64,000 nucleotides of DNA from Phyllobacterium zundukense (GCF_025452195.1 NZ_CP104973.1:248001-312000); one strand, 5' to 3'. Numbered from the stretch's first letter, positions 54,563 to 64,000 are shown. Notes: generated from the letters alone by a model not told the origin. Made by a program: numbers and translations.

Positions 54563-55851
54563 GCTGGGTTCTGACGTGGCTAGTGCTGGGAACGGTGCTC
54601 ATGCTGCTCCTGTGGGGTATGCTGAAGCCAGAGCGCATCTATCAGTTTCCTTTTCTGGTAGGCGTGATCACCTTCGCTTTTATTCTGCCGCAGATTCCGG
54701 CACTGGCAGATGATCGTTTTCTTCCAGAAGGCGGGTATGCGAAGACGATCGCTTTCACGATCCTTTGTCTTTCGATGTGCTGGTTGGGGTGGTCCTCAAA
54801 CGCCAGGCCCTTTGCCTTTTTTCGCTGGGATTTCGACGAAAAACGCCTGCTGATCGCGGCTTTTTTTCTTTCTCTCACAGGCGCGTACTTCTACTTCAAG
54901 CTCAGCCGGTTGCCGGGTGAGATGATGGTTGGCGTGCAGATCAGCGGCGCGCCGGTCGCGTGGCTCTTTTTCGCACGATTCATGAGCTATGGCATGGCCA
55001 TCGCCGTTCTGTGTTTTGCCCGCCGCTATTCGTGGACCGCTGCGTTTATCATTGGCGTCGATCTGATGTTTTATTTCGACCGGATTGTCGTTACCGGAAA
55101 GCGCGCAGAAGCAGTCGAGCTAATTATCATTTTTGCGCTGGCATTCTGGTATTATAAGGGGTGGGTCATACCGCGAACCATCATGCTGGCGGGCGTTCTT
55201 ATCGGTACGGTCCTGCTGAATAGCATGGGTGACTATCGCACGATTACGAGGGCCAATTCGGCACCCGTGTGGCAGGACATCGCTCAAATCAACGTCGCCG
55301 CCAATTTCGATGATTTGCTGAAAAATGGTGGTCCGGAAATGCGGAATGCCATTTGGCGCCTTCATCATACAGAAGAGACGATGGACTTCGACTATGGCAA
55401 GTTCCACTGGAACAGGCTGGTCTTCAACTATGTACCAGCACAGCTCGTCGGAGCGAAGTTCAAAGAGTCACTCATGATGACAATGCCTGTCGCGGCACGC
55501 GATTACGATCCGCTGACAGGTACGACTGAAACGGGTATGGCCGATGCGTTTCAGTCCTTCTGGTATTTTGGCGCCCTGAAGTTTCTTCTCCTCGCCTATC
55601 TGATGAGTCGCTTGTGGGCCTCGGCGAAGAGCGGAGAGATGTCGGCCCAACTCGTCTACATATTTTCGATCGTACCCGCCATTCATGCCATATCACACCA
55701 GACGGACTGGGTCCTGACAGTCTGGGTTCACATGCTGATATTCTTGCTACCAACATTGGCGTGGTGCCGGAGTCGTTCACCAGATCTCCATCCATATTAT
55801 TCGAGCAGAATGTCGCTTCCTGCTAACTTTGGCGTGGCAACAGCCCGATAA
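54559..55851 (+). CDS. Wzy-like polysaccharide polymerase (membrane protein)
   Basis: 430 residues, about 10-11 membrane helices, with a large central loop (about 225-330) containing DYRTITRANSAPVWQDI and FHWNRLVFNYVPAQLVG. Overall form fits an O-antigen/exopolysaccharide polymerase; sequence motifs are weak, as usual for Wzy. It is between the WecA-like/GT genes and an acetyltransferase in one operon, overlapping the upstream gene by 4 bases. Confidence 0.7.
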   Translation: MSWVLTWLVLGTVLMLLLWGMLKPERIYQFPFLVGVITFAFILPQIPALADDRFLPEGGYAKTIAFTILCLSMCWLGWSSNARPFAFFRWDFDEKRLLIAAFFLSLTGAYFYFKLSRLPGEMMVGVQISGAPVAWLFFARFMSYGMAIAVLCFARRYSWTAAFIIGVDLMFYFDRIVVTGKRAEAVELIIIFALAFWYYKGWVIPRTIMLAGVLIGTVLLNSMGDYRTITRANSAPVWQDIAQINVAANFDDLLKNGGPEMRNAIWRLHHTEETMDFDYGKFHWNRLVFNYVPAQLVGAKFKESLMMTMPVAARDYDPLTGTTETGMADAFQSFWYFGALKFLLLAYLMSRLWASAKSGEMSAQLVYIFSIVPAIHAISHQTDWVLTVWVHMLIFLLPTLAWCRSRSPDLHPYYSSRMSLPANFGVATAR

Positions 55852-55864
55852 GGAAAGTCATATC

Positions 55865-56458
55865 ATGCGATCACGCTACAGCGATCCAACATTCGACAGC
55901 ACGGCGCAGCCCCTGCCGCGCCTGGGCGGTGCCACGTTTGCATTTCGCTTCCGACTGATGAGACTATTCTGGACGATCTGCTGGATATTGCTTGCAGCCT
56001 GGACGCCATCATTTTTTTATCCCTGGAGAAGCTGGCTCCTCCGGCGGTTCGGCGCTCGCATTCATTCTACCGCAATCGTGCGCAGCAGCGTGAAGATATG
56101 GTGGCCTGGAAACCTCATCATGGGACGGTACGCTTCCATGGGACCCGGTGTTATCTGTTACAACGTCGCGGAAATCACGCTCGAGGACTTCGCCATCGTG
56201 TCACAGCGTTCCCATCTGTGCACGGGCACCCACGACGTCAATGATCCAGGATTTCCGTTGAAGAGCAGGCCCATTTCAATCGGATCCAATGCCTGGATCG
56301 CAGCCGAAGCGTTTGTGGGACCCGGAGTCGTCATTAGCGAGGGAGCGGTGCTTGGTGCCAGGGGAGTCGCCTTCAGCAAGCTCGATCCATGGACGATCTA
56401 CGTTGGAAATCCGGCAAAAGCTGTCAAAGGGCGCAACCGGGATGCGGCAGCTCAATGA
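55865..56458 (+). CDS. Hexapeptide-repeat acetyltransferase (WcaF-like)
   Basis: 197 residues from ATG 55865 (AAGGAAAG upstream). Left-handed beta-helix repeats from about 65 to 185 (IHSTAIVRSSVKIWWPGNLIMG, then ISIGSNAWIAAEAFVGPGV), the loop HLCTGTHDVND with catalytic His, and the ending YVGNPAKAVKGR. It acetylates a sugar, using acetyl-CoA. It overlaps the convergent glycosyltransferase by 7 bases, so this plus-strand operon ends here. Confidence 0.9.
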   Translation: MRSRYSDPTFDSTAQPLPRLGGATFAFRFRLMRLFWTICWILLAAWTPSFFYPWRSWLLRRFGARIHSTAIVRSSVKIWWPGNLIMGRYASMGPGVICYNVAEITLEDFAIVSQRSHLCTGTHDVNDPGFPLKSRPISIGSNAWIAAEAFVGPGVVISEGAVLGARGVAFSKLDPWTIYVGNPAKAVKGRNRDAAAQ

Positions 56459-57660
56459 TCCGCAGCAGCCACAAGTCTACTTGTACTAGATAGAGGCTTT
56501 GGATCGTGATTGGGAGCATATCCCTGGATCGTCAATTCGGCGATGCGCGGCCATGTGTAATTCTCGCGAACAAGCCGTTGACCATTCTGCCCCATGGCCG
56601 ATGCGATTTCCGGATTGTCCAATACACTTGCGACCGCGGAAGCAACGTCGGCCGGATCAAGCGGAACCACCAAGCCAGCATTTGCCGTTTCAACTTCTGG
56701 AAAGTGACACGCATCGCTAATTACTGCTGGCAGGCCACAGGCCAGAGCCTCTGTAATGGCGACGCTGAAACCTTCTTGGCGGCTCGGAAGACAAAAGCAG
56801 CTGGCATCAACCAATGCGCGCAGTTTGTCTCCGCCATAGATGGGGCCGATCAAATGAACCCGATCCGCGATATGCAGTCGATCGATCTGGGCCACAAAAC
56901 TTTCCCGGGCGCCGCCATCGGGACCTGCCACAACAAGGTCGACGTCTGGATGCGATGCAGCGATAACTTTGAAAGCGTCCGCGAGGATATCCAATCCCTT
57001 CTTGGTATGCAGGCGTGACAGAAAGAGAACGACCCGCTTTTCGTGAGCGAGAGAAAGCCGCTCGCGAAAAAAACCTGCCCCCGGAAGATCAGTGAACTCT
57101 TCCAGGAATATGCCGTTCGGTATCGTGAGAGTCGGTGCTTTGAGGCGAAGCGGCTGAAGCAGTCGGGACTCATCGTTATTGAGCGTCACCAAAAATTTTG
57201 CCTGATCCAGCATCTTGCGATAGCCAAGAAGCAACGCGATTCGCTTCTTCAATTGCTTTTGCTTCATACTCCAGGCATCGAGCATACCATGTGGCTGGAC
57301 GCAGTACGGGATGCGGTTCGATCTTGCCGTGTTTGCAGCTTTTCTGAGAATAGGCTCCCACACGCCGTGAATGTGGACGAACGACGCGGCCTTCAACACC
57401 TGGCGCAACTGGCGGGAACCTTCAACGCACAATATCTGTTCCATCCGGTCCGGATCATCCAGCAAGTGCCAGTGAACAAGCGCGAAGAATGGAACATCTT
57501 GAGCAGATGTGAATGCTCGCTTTTCAACTTCGGTACCGCCATAGCTGACGATGTGAACGTCATGGCCTAGCGCTGACTGGGCAGCAGCCAACCGCACGCA
57601 AGCGCTCTGCGGCCCTCCTTGGGCAGGGTCGATCGAAGATATGACATGGACTATTTTCAT
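56452..57660 (-). CDS. Glycosyltransferase, group 1 (GT4)
   Basis: 402 residues from ATG 57660, which overlaps the previous stop as ATGA. It opens MKIVHVISSIDPAQGGPQS; the donor-site region has VVLFLSRLHTKKGLDILADAF and PSRQEGFSVAITEALACGLP. Retaining GT-B enzyme, part of a three-gene minus-strand operon (60160 to 56452). Confidence 0.88.
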   Translation of the reverse strand: MKIVHVISSIDPAQGGPQSACVRLAAAQSALGHDVHIVSYGGTEVEKRAFTSAQDVPFFALVHWHLLDDPDRMEQILCVEGSRQLRQVLKAASFVHIHGVWEPILRKAANTARSNRIPYCVQPHGMLDAWSMKQKQLKKRIALLLGYRKMLDQAKFLVTLNNDESRLLQPLRLKAPTLTIPNGIFLEEFTDLPGAGFFRERLSLAHEKRVVLFLSRLHTKKGLDILADAFKVIAASHPDVDLVVAGPDGGARESFVAQIDRLHIADRVHLIGPIYGGDKLRALVDASCFCLPSRQEGFSVAITEALACGLPAVISDACHFPEVETANAGLVVPLDPADVASAVASVLDNPEIASAMGQNGQRLVRENYTWPRIAELTIQGYAPNHDPKPLSSTSRLVAAADH

Positions 57661-58904
57661 GCGACACACACGGGCGCGCGCTGCTCAGTAAGGCCCGATA
57701 GTGCGGAAAGCAACCGTTTACCATAACGGTCAACAGTGAAGTCCGCGGCGCGCGCCACAGCGCTTTCCGACATTGCCGCGCGCATCCCGACATTGTCTGC
57801 CAATGTAGTGATTGCTTTTGCTATCGCCGTGCCGTCGCGAATGGGAACAATGAAGCCATCGATCCCATCACGAACCACGCTGCCCGCATTTTCCGTGCAG
57901 ACGACGGGGAGTCCAGCGGCTAGCGCTTCATAAACAGCAGTTGCCGACCCTTCGCAAATAGACGGCAAAAGGAAAACATCGGCCCACTCATATTCGGCCG
58001 CCATCTCCGCACGCGGGACGATTCCCCGAAGTTCGACATGCCTCGATAGTTGCGCCGTGACACGCTCGGGCAAGCTGTTCGGGCCTGCCATACGAAAGAT
58101 CGCGGACGGGCCGAGCAAACGCGCTGCCTCTGCGACATAAGGTGAACCCTTTCGAAGACCGACTTGTCCCACGGTCAACACGCGCAAGGACCCGCCAATT
58201 CGAATAATGTCCTGAGGCGGGTATTGCGGATCTATGCCATATGGAACGACCACACATCGTTCAGCTTTTCCGCCGCGTGCAATGACGTTGCGTCGGACGA
58301 ATTCCGAAGGACATATGATAATGTCCGCGAGCTCCCACTCGGCCTTCTCACGATCTGCAAAAACTTTGGCATGTGCATTGTCAGTATTTGGTCCGGCCCA
58401 ATCAGGAAAACTTTGCTGCTCGCTCCCGACCAGTTCTTCAACGACCTCACGTGGGGCAATCATCTGTTCGACTGCAGTCCACATGCCTTGTTGTTTTGCT
58501 GCAATCATTTGCTCCAGCGCATCGCCGGCAAAAGCGTAAAGGCCCGCTGCGCCATGAAAGCCGCTTGACACCACCAAACGCGAAAATTCCGATCCGGCCC
58601 ATACGGCGTGTTCCGTCTCCTCGACGACGTTCGCAAGGCGGAGCCTACGGACCGCCGAGCGGAGGCCAAAACCAGGAAAGGTGGAAATCAAATTCGGTGC
58701 TACGCCTTTTGGCACACGACCGACAAGGCGTTTAACTGACGAGGGAAGGAGGTTTTTTGGAAGACCATTGACAAGGCGCGGCCAGCTTTTGGTTGCGCAG
58801 ATGTCTGTGTAAAAATGCGCCAGCTGGTTTTCGGATGCAAAGATGCGGGGAACGGCGTAATGCATGCGAGCGCCCAGCTGGCTAACAACAACGGTACCAG
58901 TCAT
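57657..58904 (-). CDS. Glycosyltransferase, group 1 (GT4)
   Basis: 415 residues: N-terminal VVSQLGARMHYAVPRIF, C-terminal VLTVGQVGLRKGSPYVAEAA and the donor-binding PSICEGSATAVYEALAAGLP. Middle gene of the three-glycosyltransferase operon, with 4-base overlaps on both sides. Confidence 0.87.
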   Translation of the reverse strand: MTGTVVVSQLGARMHYAVPRIFASENQLAHFYTDICATKSWPRLVNGLPKNLLPSSVKRLVGRVPKGVAPNLISTFPGFGLRSAVRRLRLANVVEETEHAVWAGSEFSRLVVSSGFHGAAGLYAFAGDALEQMIAAKQQGMWTAVEQMIAPREVVEELVGSEQQSFPDWAGPNTDNAHAKVFADREKAEWELADIIICPSEFVRRNVIARGGKAERCVVVPYGIDPQYPPQDIIRIGGSLRVLTVGQVGLRKGSPYVAEAARLLGPSAIFRMAGPNSLPERVTAQLSRHVELRGIVPRAEMAAEYEWADVFLLPSICEGSATAVYEALAAGLPVVCTENAGSVVRDGIDGFIVPIRDGTAIAKAITTLADNVGMRAAMSESAVARAADFTVDRYGKRLLSALSGLTEQRAPVCVA

Positions 58905-60160
58905 TCTGCGGGCTCATAAACAGAAGATCCTGATGGAAACCCGGTCTGCCTATCAAATCTGAGCATCACGTCCGACCATGCAACTTCGGCGTTCTCCCGT
59001 GAGAACAGAGTTTCCAGGACACGTCTTGCGTTTTGACCCATCTGGCAACGACGCTCGGAAGAATTTTTCATCTCCATGATGAAATCCGCGAGTTTTCTTC
59101 CCTCGCCAATTTCCACGGCCGCGCCGCAGTCTTCAGCGGCGACCACTCGCGCTACCTCGCCGTTTGGGTCGCCGATGAAGAGAGTTGGCCGGCCAGCCGC
59201 CAGGATTCCATAGAACTTGCTCGGGACGATGCAATGTTCGAGCCTGGGCAAAAGTGACACGATGTGAGCATCGGCCGAGCTCAAGCTTTCTGCGATATGT
59301 TCCGCCGGCTGAAGCGGCTTGAACACGACGTTCTTCAAATCGCGATTCCGGACGATTTCTTCGACGTGGCTTCGCTGCTGACCGCCACCAATCATCAGGA
59401 ACTGGATATCGTCATGCCCGCTCAGCAGCACGGCCGCTTCCAAGAGTGTCGAAAAGTCGTGCGCTCGGCCAAAGTTACCCGAGTAGCCGACCACGAACTT
59501 GTCCTGCAACCCCCAGCTCGCCCGCAGCCTGTTGGATGCCGGTTCCACGGGATAGATCTCATCACCATCGGACCAATGGTGCATGACAAAAACCTGTTCC
59601 TCGGAGAAACCACGCTCGGCGAGATAAGCGGCCATCCTGGCGGTCGGGCAAACGATCATCGCCGATTTGCGCATAGACCAATTGCGCATCGATCGGCTGA
59701 TCGTTCCTGACAAGCTTTTACTCGACAGTATGCCCAGCTCCATGGCGACCTCGGGGAAAAGGTCCATAATCCAGTTGACCATTCGTGCGCGACGCAAGCG
59801 AATGGGCAAGGAAGTGGTGACGGAGAGCAAGGGGGGATCAGTGCAGACGACACAGACGTCGCCGCTCTTGAGGTTCCACAAACACCAGAGGAATGCAGAG
59901 ACGTGAAAGGTGAGATAATCGATGGCCCGGCCGAGAACATTGCTCCGTCCGAACCGTGTAGCCCATAGACGGCTTACCTTAACCCCTGACACCATTTCTT
60001 CCGCCGGCAATGTCACGTCAGGTTGATCGTGCGGTGTGCGGCTAGCGATTGCCGCGACTTCAAAACCGCGGCGCGCCAATGCGGACGCCAATCCCGACAC
60101 CATGCGGCTGGTTGCTGATTGATCAGGAGAGAAATAGCGGTTTGCAAATACGATTTTCAT
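58901..60160 (-). CDS. Glycosyltransferase, group 1 (WbuB/GT4-like)
   Basis: 419 residues from ATG 60160 (MKIVFANRYFSPDQSATSRM, a WbuB-type opening, often a fucosamine or fucose transferase). The C-terminal half has VVGYSGNFGRAHDFSTLLEAA and a PSKFYGILAAGRP donor site. The neighbouring gmd-fcl genes supply GDP-fucose, which fits a fucosyl transfer, but specificity is inferred. First gene of its operon. Confidence 0.85.
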   Translation of the reverse strand: MKIVFANRYFSPDQSATSRMVSGLASALARRGFEVAAIASRTPHDQPDVTLPAEEMVSGVKVSRLWATRFGRSNVLGRAIDYLTFHVSAFLWCLWNLKSGDVCVVCTDPPLLSVTTSLPIRLRRARMVNWIMDLFPEVAMELGILSSKSLSGTISRSMRNWSMRKSAMIVCPTARMAAYLAERGFSEEQVFVMHHWSDGDEIYPVEPASNRLRASWGLQDKFVVGYSGNFGRAHDFSTLLEAAVLLSGHDDIQFLMIGGGQQRSHVEEIVRNRDLKNVVFKPLQPAEHIAESLSSADAHIVSLLPRLEHCIVPSKFYGILAAGRPTLFIGDPNGEVARVVAAEDCGAAVEIGEGRKLADFIMEMKNSSERRCQMGQNARRVLETLFSRENAEVAWSDVMLRFDRQTGFPSGSSVYEPAE

Positions 60161-60529
60161 TTGTGGATGCCTCAAGCCCGGGCCGTCTGTCAGACACAGA
60201 TTCTTGGTCATGATTGTCGCAGTTCGCGGTTGGCGAACAAGTTCAACAAAGGCACTACGATCTTCCGCGACCGATCACCCCGCCTACTCCTTCCGGAGAG
60301 GTTGCGGTCGGTTTCCACCCCTTTTAGACGCCCCATTGCGCCCGGCATGCCTTGTATTCCCTCAGGTTGGGAGCCGATCTTATCCCTATTGCCGAAGTGT
60401 ATCGCGCCGCGCGCCATCTATAGTGAAGTTGAAATGTTTCATCGTCTTCGGCTGCCGTTTGAATTGGGAAAAATGGTCACGAGGCTAAAGCAACAAGAAG
60501 CTCTCAAGAGCGAGACCGGGGAATAACGG
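60161..60529. promoter_or_regulatory. Divergent promoter region
   Basis: 369 bases between the minus-strand glycosyltransferase operon and gmd. Promoters for both directions are expected here. I see no strong palindrome or extra gene; long open frames across it have unnatural composition. Confidence 0.5.
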
Positions 60530-61601
60530 ATGGCCGCGAAAACTGCACTGATCATTGGCGTTACGGGACAGGACGGCGCCTACCTCAGCGAACTGCTTCT
60601 CAACAAGGGCTATATCGTTCATGGCCTAAAAAGGCGGTCCTCGTCATTCAACACGGCGCGTATCGATCATCTTTATCAAGACCCACACGACGACGACGTT
60701 CGCTTCCGGCTACATTTCGGCGATCTAACCGATGCTACCAACCTCTGCCGCGTTGTGCAGGAGGTTCAGCCTGACGAAATATACAACCTTGGCGCCCAAA
60801 GCCACGTGCAGGTCAGCTTCGAGACCCCGGAGTATACAGCCAATTCGGACGCTCTTGGTACCCTTCGCCTGCTCGAAGCCATGCGTATCATGAAAATCGA
60901 AAAGACTTGCCGCTTCTATCAGGCCTCGACATCTGAATTGTTCGGTAAGAGCATCGAAGCACCCCAGAGTGAAAAGACGGCGTTCTATCCGCGTAGTCCT
61001 TATGCAGCTGCAAAACTCTACGCCTACTGGATTACTGTCAATTACCGGGAAGCATACGGGTTTCATGCATCGAACGGCATCCTGTTCAATCATGAGAGTC
61101 CAATGCGGGGTGAAACCTTTGTGACGCGCAAAATTACCCGCGCCGTTGCAGCAATTGAACGCGGCTTGCAGGACAAGTTGCGGCTCGGTAATCTTGACGC
61201 CAAGCGCGACTGGGGCCACGCTCGTGACTATGTCGAAGGTATGTGGCGCATCGTGCAGCATGAAACGCCCGACGACTTTGTTTTGGCAACCGGTGAAACG
61301 CATACTGTGCGTGAATTCGTCGAAAAGGCCTTTGGACACGTCGGCAAAGAGATCGAATGGAATGGCACTGGTGTAGACGAAGTCGGCTATGACCGGAAAT
61401 CCGGCAAAGAGCTGATAGAAATCGACCCGCGCTATTTCCGGCCCACCGAAGTTGAACTTTTGCTCGGAGATTCTGACGAAAGCGCGAAAGGCATTGGGTT
61501 GGACGCATACCGTTTCGTTTGACGAGCTGGTCGCGGAAATGGTCGCTTCCGATATGAGTAATATCATGCGTGAGGAAGGGCGGAACGACCTTTATGGCTG
61601 A
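60530..61601 (+). CDS. gmd: GDP-mannose 4,6-dehydratase, frameshifted near the 3' end
   Basis: As written, the frame ends at 61522 (330 residues). It shows [25 protein letters not shown], catalytic [19 protein letters not shown] and the Gmd C-terminal [11 protein letters not shown]. After the GGG at 61496-61498 the family ending appears in the +1 frame ([20 protein letters not shown]) and stops at 61601, overlapping fcl by 8 bases. One extra G explains this. It makes GDP-4-keto-6-deoxymannose for GDP-fucose or GDP-rhamnose. The truncated form would lose only the last 30-odd residues. Confidence 0.88.
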
Positions 61602-62586
61602 GTCAGATAATCACCACTTCGATCTGCAAGGTAAACGCGTCTGGGTGGCAGGTCATTCGGGCATGGTCGGTTCGGCATTGACACGCCGCCTCCAGAGTGA
61701 AGGCTGCGAGCTGCTCGAAGTTACCCACGAGGAACTCGATCTGACGCGGCAGCTGGAAACCGAAGAATGGATGTCGTCAGCACGTCCTGACGTCATTTTC
61801 ATTGCGGCCGCCAAGGTCGGCGGAATAATCGCGAATTCAACCTATCCCGCTGAGTTTCTTTATGACAATACGATGATCGCCATGAACATCATACATTCGG
61901 CCCACAGGCTGGGTGTACAGAAATTGTTGTGGCTGGGATCGAGTTGTATTTTCCCCAAGTTTGCCGATCAGCCGATCCAGGAGAGCTCCTTGCTGACAGG
62001 CGCACTGGAACCTACTAACGAAGCTTACGCAGTTGCAAAAATCGCGGGCCTCAAGCTTGCCGAAGCCTATGCGCGGGAATACGGGCAGAATTTCCTGACG
62101 GCGATGCCGACAAGTCTCTACGGGCCCAACGACAATTTCGATCCGCAGAATTCTCATGTCCTTCCAGCTCTCATTAGAAAGATGCACGAAGCCAAGATAT
62201 CAGGGAGCCCCACAGCCGTTGTCTGGGGTACGGGGACGCCAAAACGGGAATTCCTGCATGTCGACGATTTGGCCGACGCCTGCGTGTTCGTGATGAAGAA
62301 GTATGTCGGTCCTGAATTTATCAACATCGGGTCGGGACACGAAATCTCGATCCACGATGCCGCAATCCTGATTGCAAAGATTGTCGGCTACGACGGCTCC
62401 ATCATCTTCGATGCATCGAAGCCCGATGGAACCCCGCGAAAGCTGGTCGATCCTACACGTCTGCAAAGCATGGGGTGGCGGCCGAGCATCGATCTCGAAA
62501 CCGGACTAAGCGATCTATATATGCGGTGGCAACAGTCGATGCTCACGCCAAACAATATTGCGCCGACTGCTACGGCAGCGCGATAG
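61594..62586 (+). CDS. fcl: GDP-L-fucose synthase
   Basis: 330 residues from ATG 61594 (an in-frame ATG at 61570 is possible). NADP motif GHSGMVGSAL, LWLGSSCIFPKFADQPI, catalytic YAVAKIAGLK (YxxxK) and PTSLYGPNDNFDPQNSHVLP. Epimerase/reductase that turns Gmd product into GDP-L-fucose. It overlaps the restored gmd frame, so the pair forms the GDP-fucose operon. Confidence 0.95.
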   Translation: MAESDNHHFDLQGKRVWVAGHSGMVGSALTRRLQSEGCELLEVTHEELDLTRQLETEEWMSSARPDVIFIAAAKVGGIIANSTYPAEFLYDNTMIAMNIIHSAHRLGVQKLLWLGSSCIFPKFADQPIQESSLLTGALEPTNEAYAVAKIAGLKLAEAYAREYGQNFLTAMPTSLYGPNDNFDPQNSHVLPALIRKMHEAKISGSPTAVVWGTGTPKREFLHVDDLADACVFVMKKYVGPEFINIGSGHEISIHDAAILIAKIVGYDGSIIFDASKPDGTPRKLVDPTRLQSMGWRPSIDLETGLSDLYMRWQQSMLTPNNIAPTATAAR

Positions 62587-62603
62587 GCTCTATGCCCGGG
62601 ATT

Positions 62604-62637
62604 AAAAAAGCAGCCAGGTTAACCTGGCTGCTTTTTT
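62604..62637. terminator. Bidirectional rho-independent terminator
   Basis: A perfect palindrome: AAAAAAGCAGCCAGGTT with its reverse complement AACCTGGCTGCTTTTTT. It lies between convergent fcl and the export gene and serves both strands. Confidence 0.95.
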
Positions 62638-62663
62638 TGCATAAGTATACCTCCTGGCGTGGT

Positions 62664-63929
62664 CTAACCGGGCGGGTTGATACTATTGGCTGCAACGTCC
62701 TTCGGAACCGCCAATTGGGCCCGCAGGATATCGCCCGCCTTGATCGGATCATGTTCAGTCAACTCCGATTCCTGATACTCGCCATTTACAATGCGGGCAA
62801 CAGAGAAAGTTAGCCTCACAGACTGATCGCGCGTGGTTGCCCGCTGCGCTGTCGCACCAATCTCTGCCATTGTCTGGACAATGAAGGCCAGTCGCTTCTT
62901 CAAGCGAATGAGATCCAGCTCAATGTCCCGCAGTTGATTGGCGGCGTCATTTGCTCGCTGCTCCTTCAACGCAAGCAGCCGCTGCCCGATAGCGTTTTCA
63001 TTTTGCCGGGCACGTGCGAGAAATGAACCGAATTCAAGGGCATCGCGGCGCATGGCGGAAAGTTGCCTTTGGCTATCTCTCAACGTCGACTGCGCCGTGA
63101 GCCCCTGCGATACAAGCTTCTCCGAGGATCCTACATTCTGTTCCAAAAGAGAAATTTCCTCGTTACGAAGCTTGGTACTTTTTTCCAGCGTATCGATCTC
63201 TTCCCGATAATTCTGCTTCTGGTCCTGGAGAGCTTTTTCTTCGCTGTGCAAAGCTGCCAGGCGCAAATCAAAAACCCGACGCTCGGAGTCGACTACTTGT
63301 TGGCGAGCGGGCAAATCGTCGGTGATGGTTTCCTTGTCCAGAACGTATTCAAACGGCTTTTCGTCGAGCTCCGCCTGGAGACGCGCACGTCTCACATCTT
63401 GAGCAAACAGTTGCAGAGACGTCTCCGAATAGTCCTGACGCGCAGTAACCAGCTGGGTCCCTGCTGTGTCCATCTTGTCCAACGCCTCTTTCAGACCACC
63501 GCTAAGGGCGAACAGTTCAAGCGCAATCATGCCAGGGCGAAACTCATACTTACCGGGCCTCTGGACATCGCCAATGACAAACACTGGCGCATATTCCTTC
63601 ATTGCCACGGAAACAGAAAGGCCCGGAATGTGTTGCAGCAGCTTCTGATTGATAGTGCTGCTGATCTCTGCAATGGTTTGATTTGCAACGGGGATATTGC
63701 CGAGAATGGGATATCCTATTGTCCCTTCCACGCTGACGGGAAACGTTCCGGACAATCCTGTATCGCCATAAACGGTGATCAGGAGAACATCGCCCGATGC
63801 CACTCTATATGGATCTTCGTTCCCCCATGCCGGCGACAACAAGAGGAGCGAGGAGAACGCACAAGCGGTCATCAGTTTGTTGATCCGGTGAGCAAATCCC
63901 GGGCGGTTATTTCTTTGTTTGATCAACAT
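62664..63929 (-). CDS. Polysaccharide export protein (Wza/ExoF-like)
   Basis: About 421 residues from ATG 63929 (the frame opens at 63992). Signal region LMTACAFSSLLLLSPAWGN, then the Poly_export domain (YRVASGDVLLITVYGDTGLSG), an SLBB-type segment (APVFVIGDVQRPGKYEFRPG), and long coiled coils (about 200-370), as in ExoF. It has no lipobox, unlike Wza. It links inner-membrane polymerisation to the outer membrane. It is separated from the Wzz-like gene at 19 kb. Confidence 0.85.
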   Translation of the reverse strand: MLIKQRNNRPGFAHRINKLMTACAFSSLLLLSPAWGNEDPYRVASGDVLLITVYGDTGLSGTFPVSVEGTIGYPILGNIPVANQTIAEISSTINQKLLQHIPGLSVSVAMKEYAPVFVIGDVQRPGKYEFRPGMIALELFALSGGLKEALDKMDTAGTQLVTARQDYSETSLQLFAQDVRRARLQAELDEKPFEYVLDKETITDDLPARQQVVDSERRVFDLRLAALHSEEKALQDQKQNYREEIDTLEKSTKLRNEEISLLEQNVGSSEKLVSQGLTAQSTLRDSQRQLSAMRRDALEFGSFLARARQNENAIGQRLLALKEQRANDAANQLRDIELDLIRLKKRLAFIVQTMAEIGATAQRATTRDQSVRLTFSVARIVNGEYQESELTEHDPIKAGDILRAQLAVPKDVAANSINPPG

Positions 63930-64000
63930 TGCCTCAAGCCTTTGCAGTGGAAGAGCGTTTTTTTGCGTAGTCAGCAAGCTCCTTGACGACACGTCCGGAG

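Overview
The window is from an alphaproteobacterium of the Hyphomicrobiales (rhizobia, Phyllobacterium and Brucella-like bacteria). The evidence is the linked Entner-Doudoroff genes zwf-pgl-edd, the rhizobial-type urease operon ureDABC-EFG, GlxA-type regulation next to sarcosine/folate genes, a DUF1127 gene, anti-Shine-Dalgarno hairpin RNA of alphaproteobacterial type, and dispersed palindromic repeats common in this order. There is no rRNA, tRNA, phage or conjugation gene, so the genus cannot be fixed. It reads as chromosomal.

Layout. (1) 0-5.4 kb: polyamine catabolism (puuA-like, puuB-like), then two paralogous RTX-type calcium-binding repeat proteins made by a tandem duplication that carried along the puuB tail and a structured leader. 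(2) 5.4-11.3 kb: a FabH-like ketosynthase, a VapBC-type toxin-antitoxin pair, two short-chain dehydrogenases and an aldehyde dehydrogenase. (3) 11.4-19 kb: zwf-pgl-edd, a GlxA/AraC regulator, folD and soxB. (4) 19.2-28.2 kb: first surface-polysaccharide block (chain-length protein, flippase, glycosyltransferases, O-antigen ligase/polymerase). (5) 28.3-35.3 kb: proC and the urease operon, interrupted by a reverse-strand secreted protein and a DinB-type gene. (6) 35.3-41.5 kb: a luciferase-like oxidoreductase, small secreted proteins, a three-hairpin CCTCCTCCC small RNA, glycerate kinase, an amidase and a DUF1127 gene that shares its upstream motif with the small RNA. (7) 42-51.5 kb: an accessory island flanked by two paralogous LuxR-type regulators. 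It encloses a reverse-strand RiPP operon: SARP-type regulator, two related precursor peptides (one with 19-residue core repeats), YcaO and TfuA. (8) 51.8-64 kb: second polysaccharide block with a WecA-type initiating transferase, glycosyltransferases, a Wzy-like polymerase, an acetyltransferase, GDP-fucose genes gmd-fcl and a Wza/ExoF-type export protein.

The most interesting part is the operon at 44.8-49.9 kb. The YcaO keeps the ATP-binding glutamates at the expected spacing, and TfuA is the usual partner for backbone thioamidation. The candidate precursor has a leader shared with a second small peptide and a tail of seven related core units, the last four nearly identical and without cysteine. 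This suggests a multi-copy (modular) modified peptide, conceptually like thiovarsolins but with an unrelated core. The two flanking LuxR paralogs share an 18-bp upstream motif, and a weaker third copy lies downstream of tfuA.

Two polysaccharide genes (the glycosyltransferase at 53 kb and gmd) each carry an apparent one-base insertion near the 3' end. In both, the restored frame ends exactly in the overlap with the next gene.
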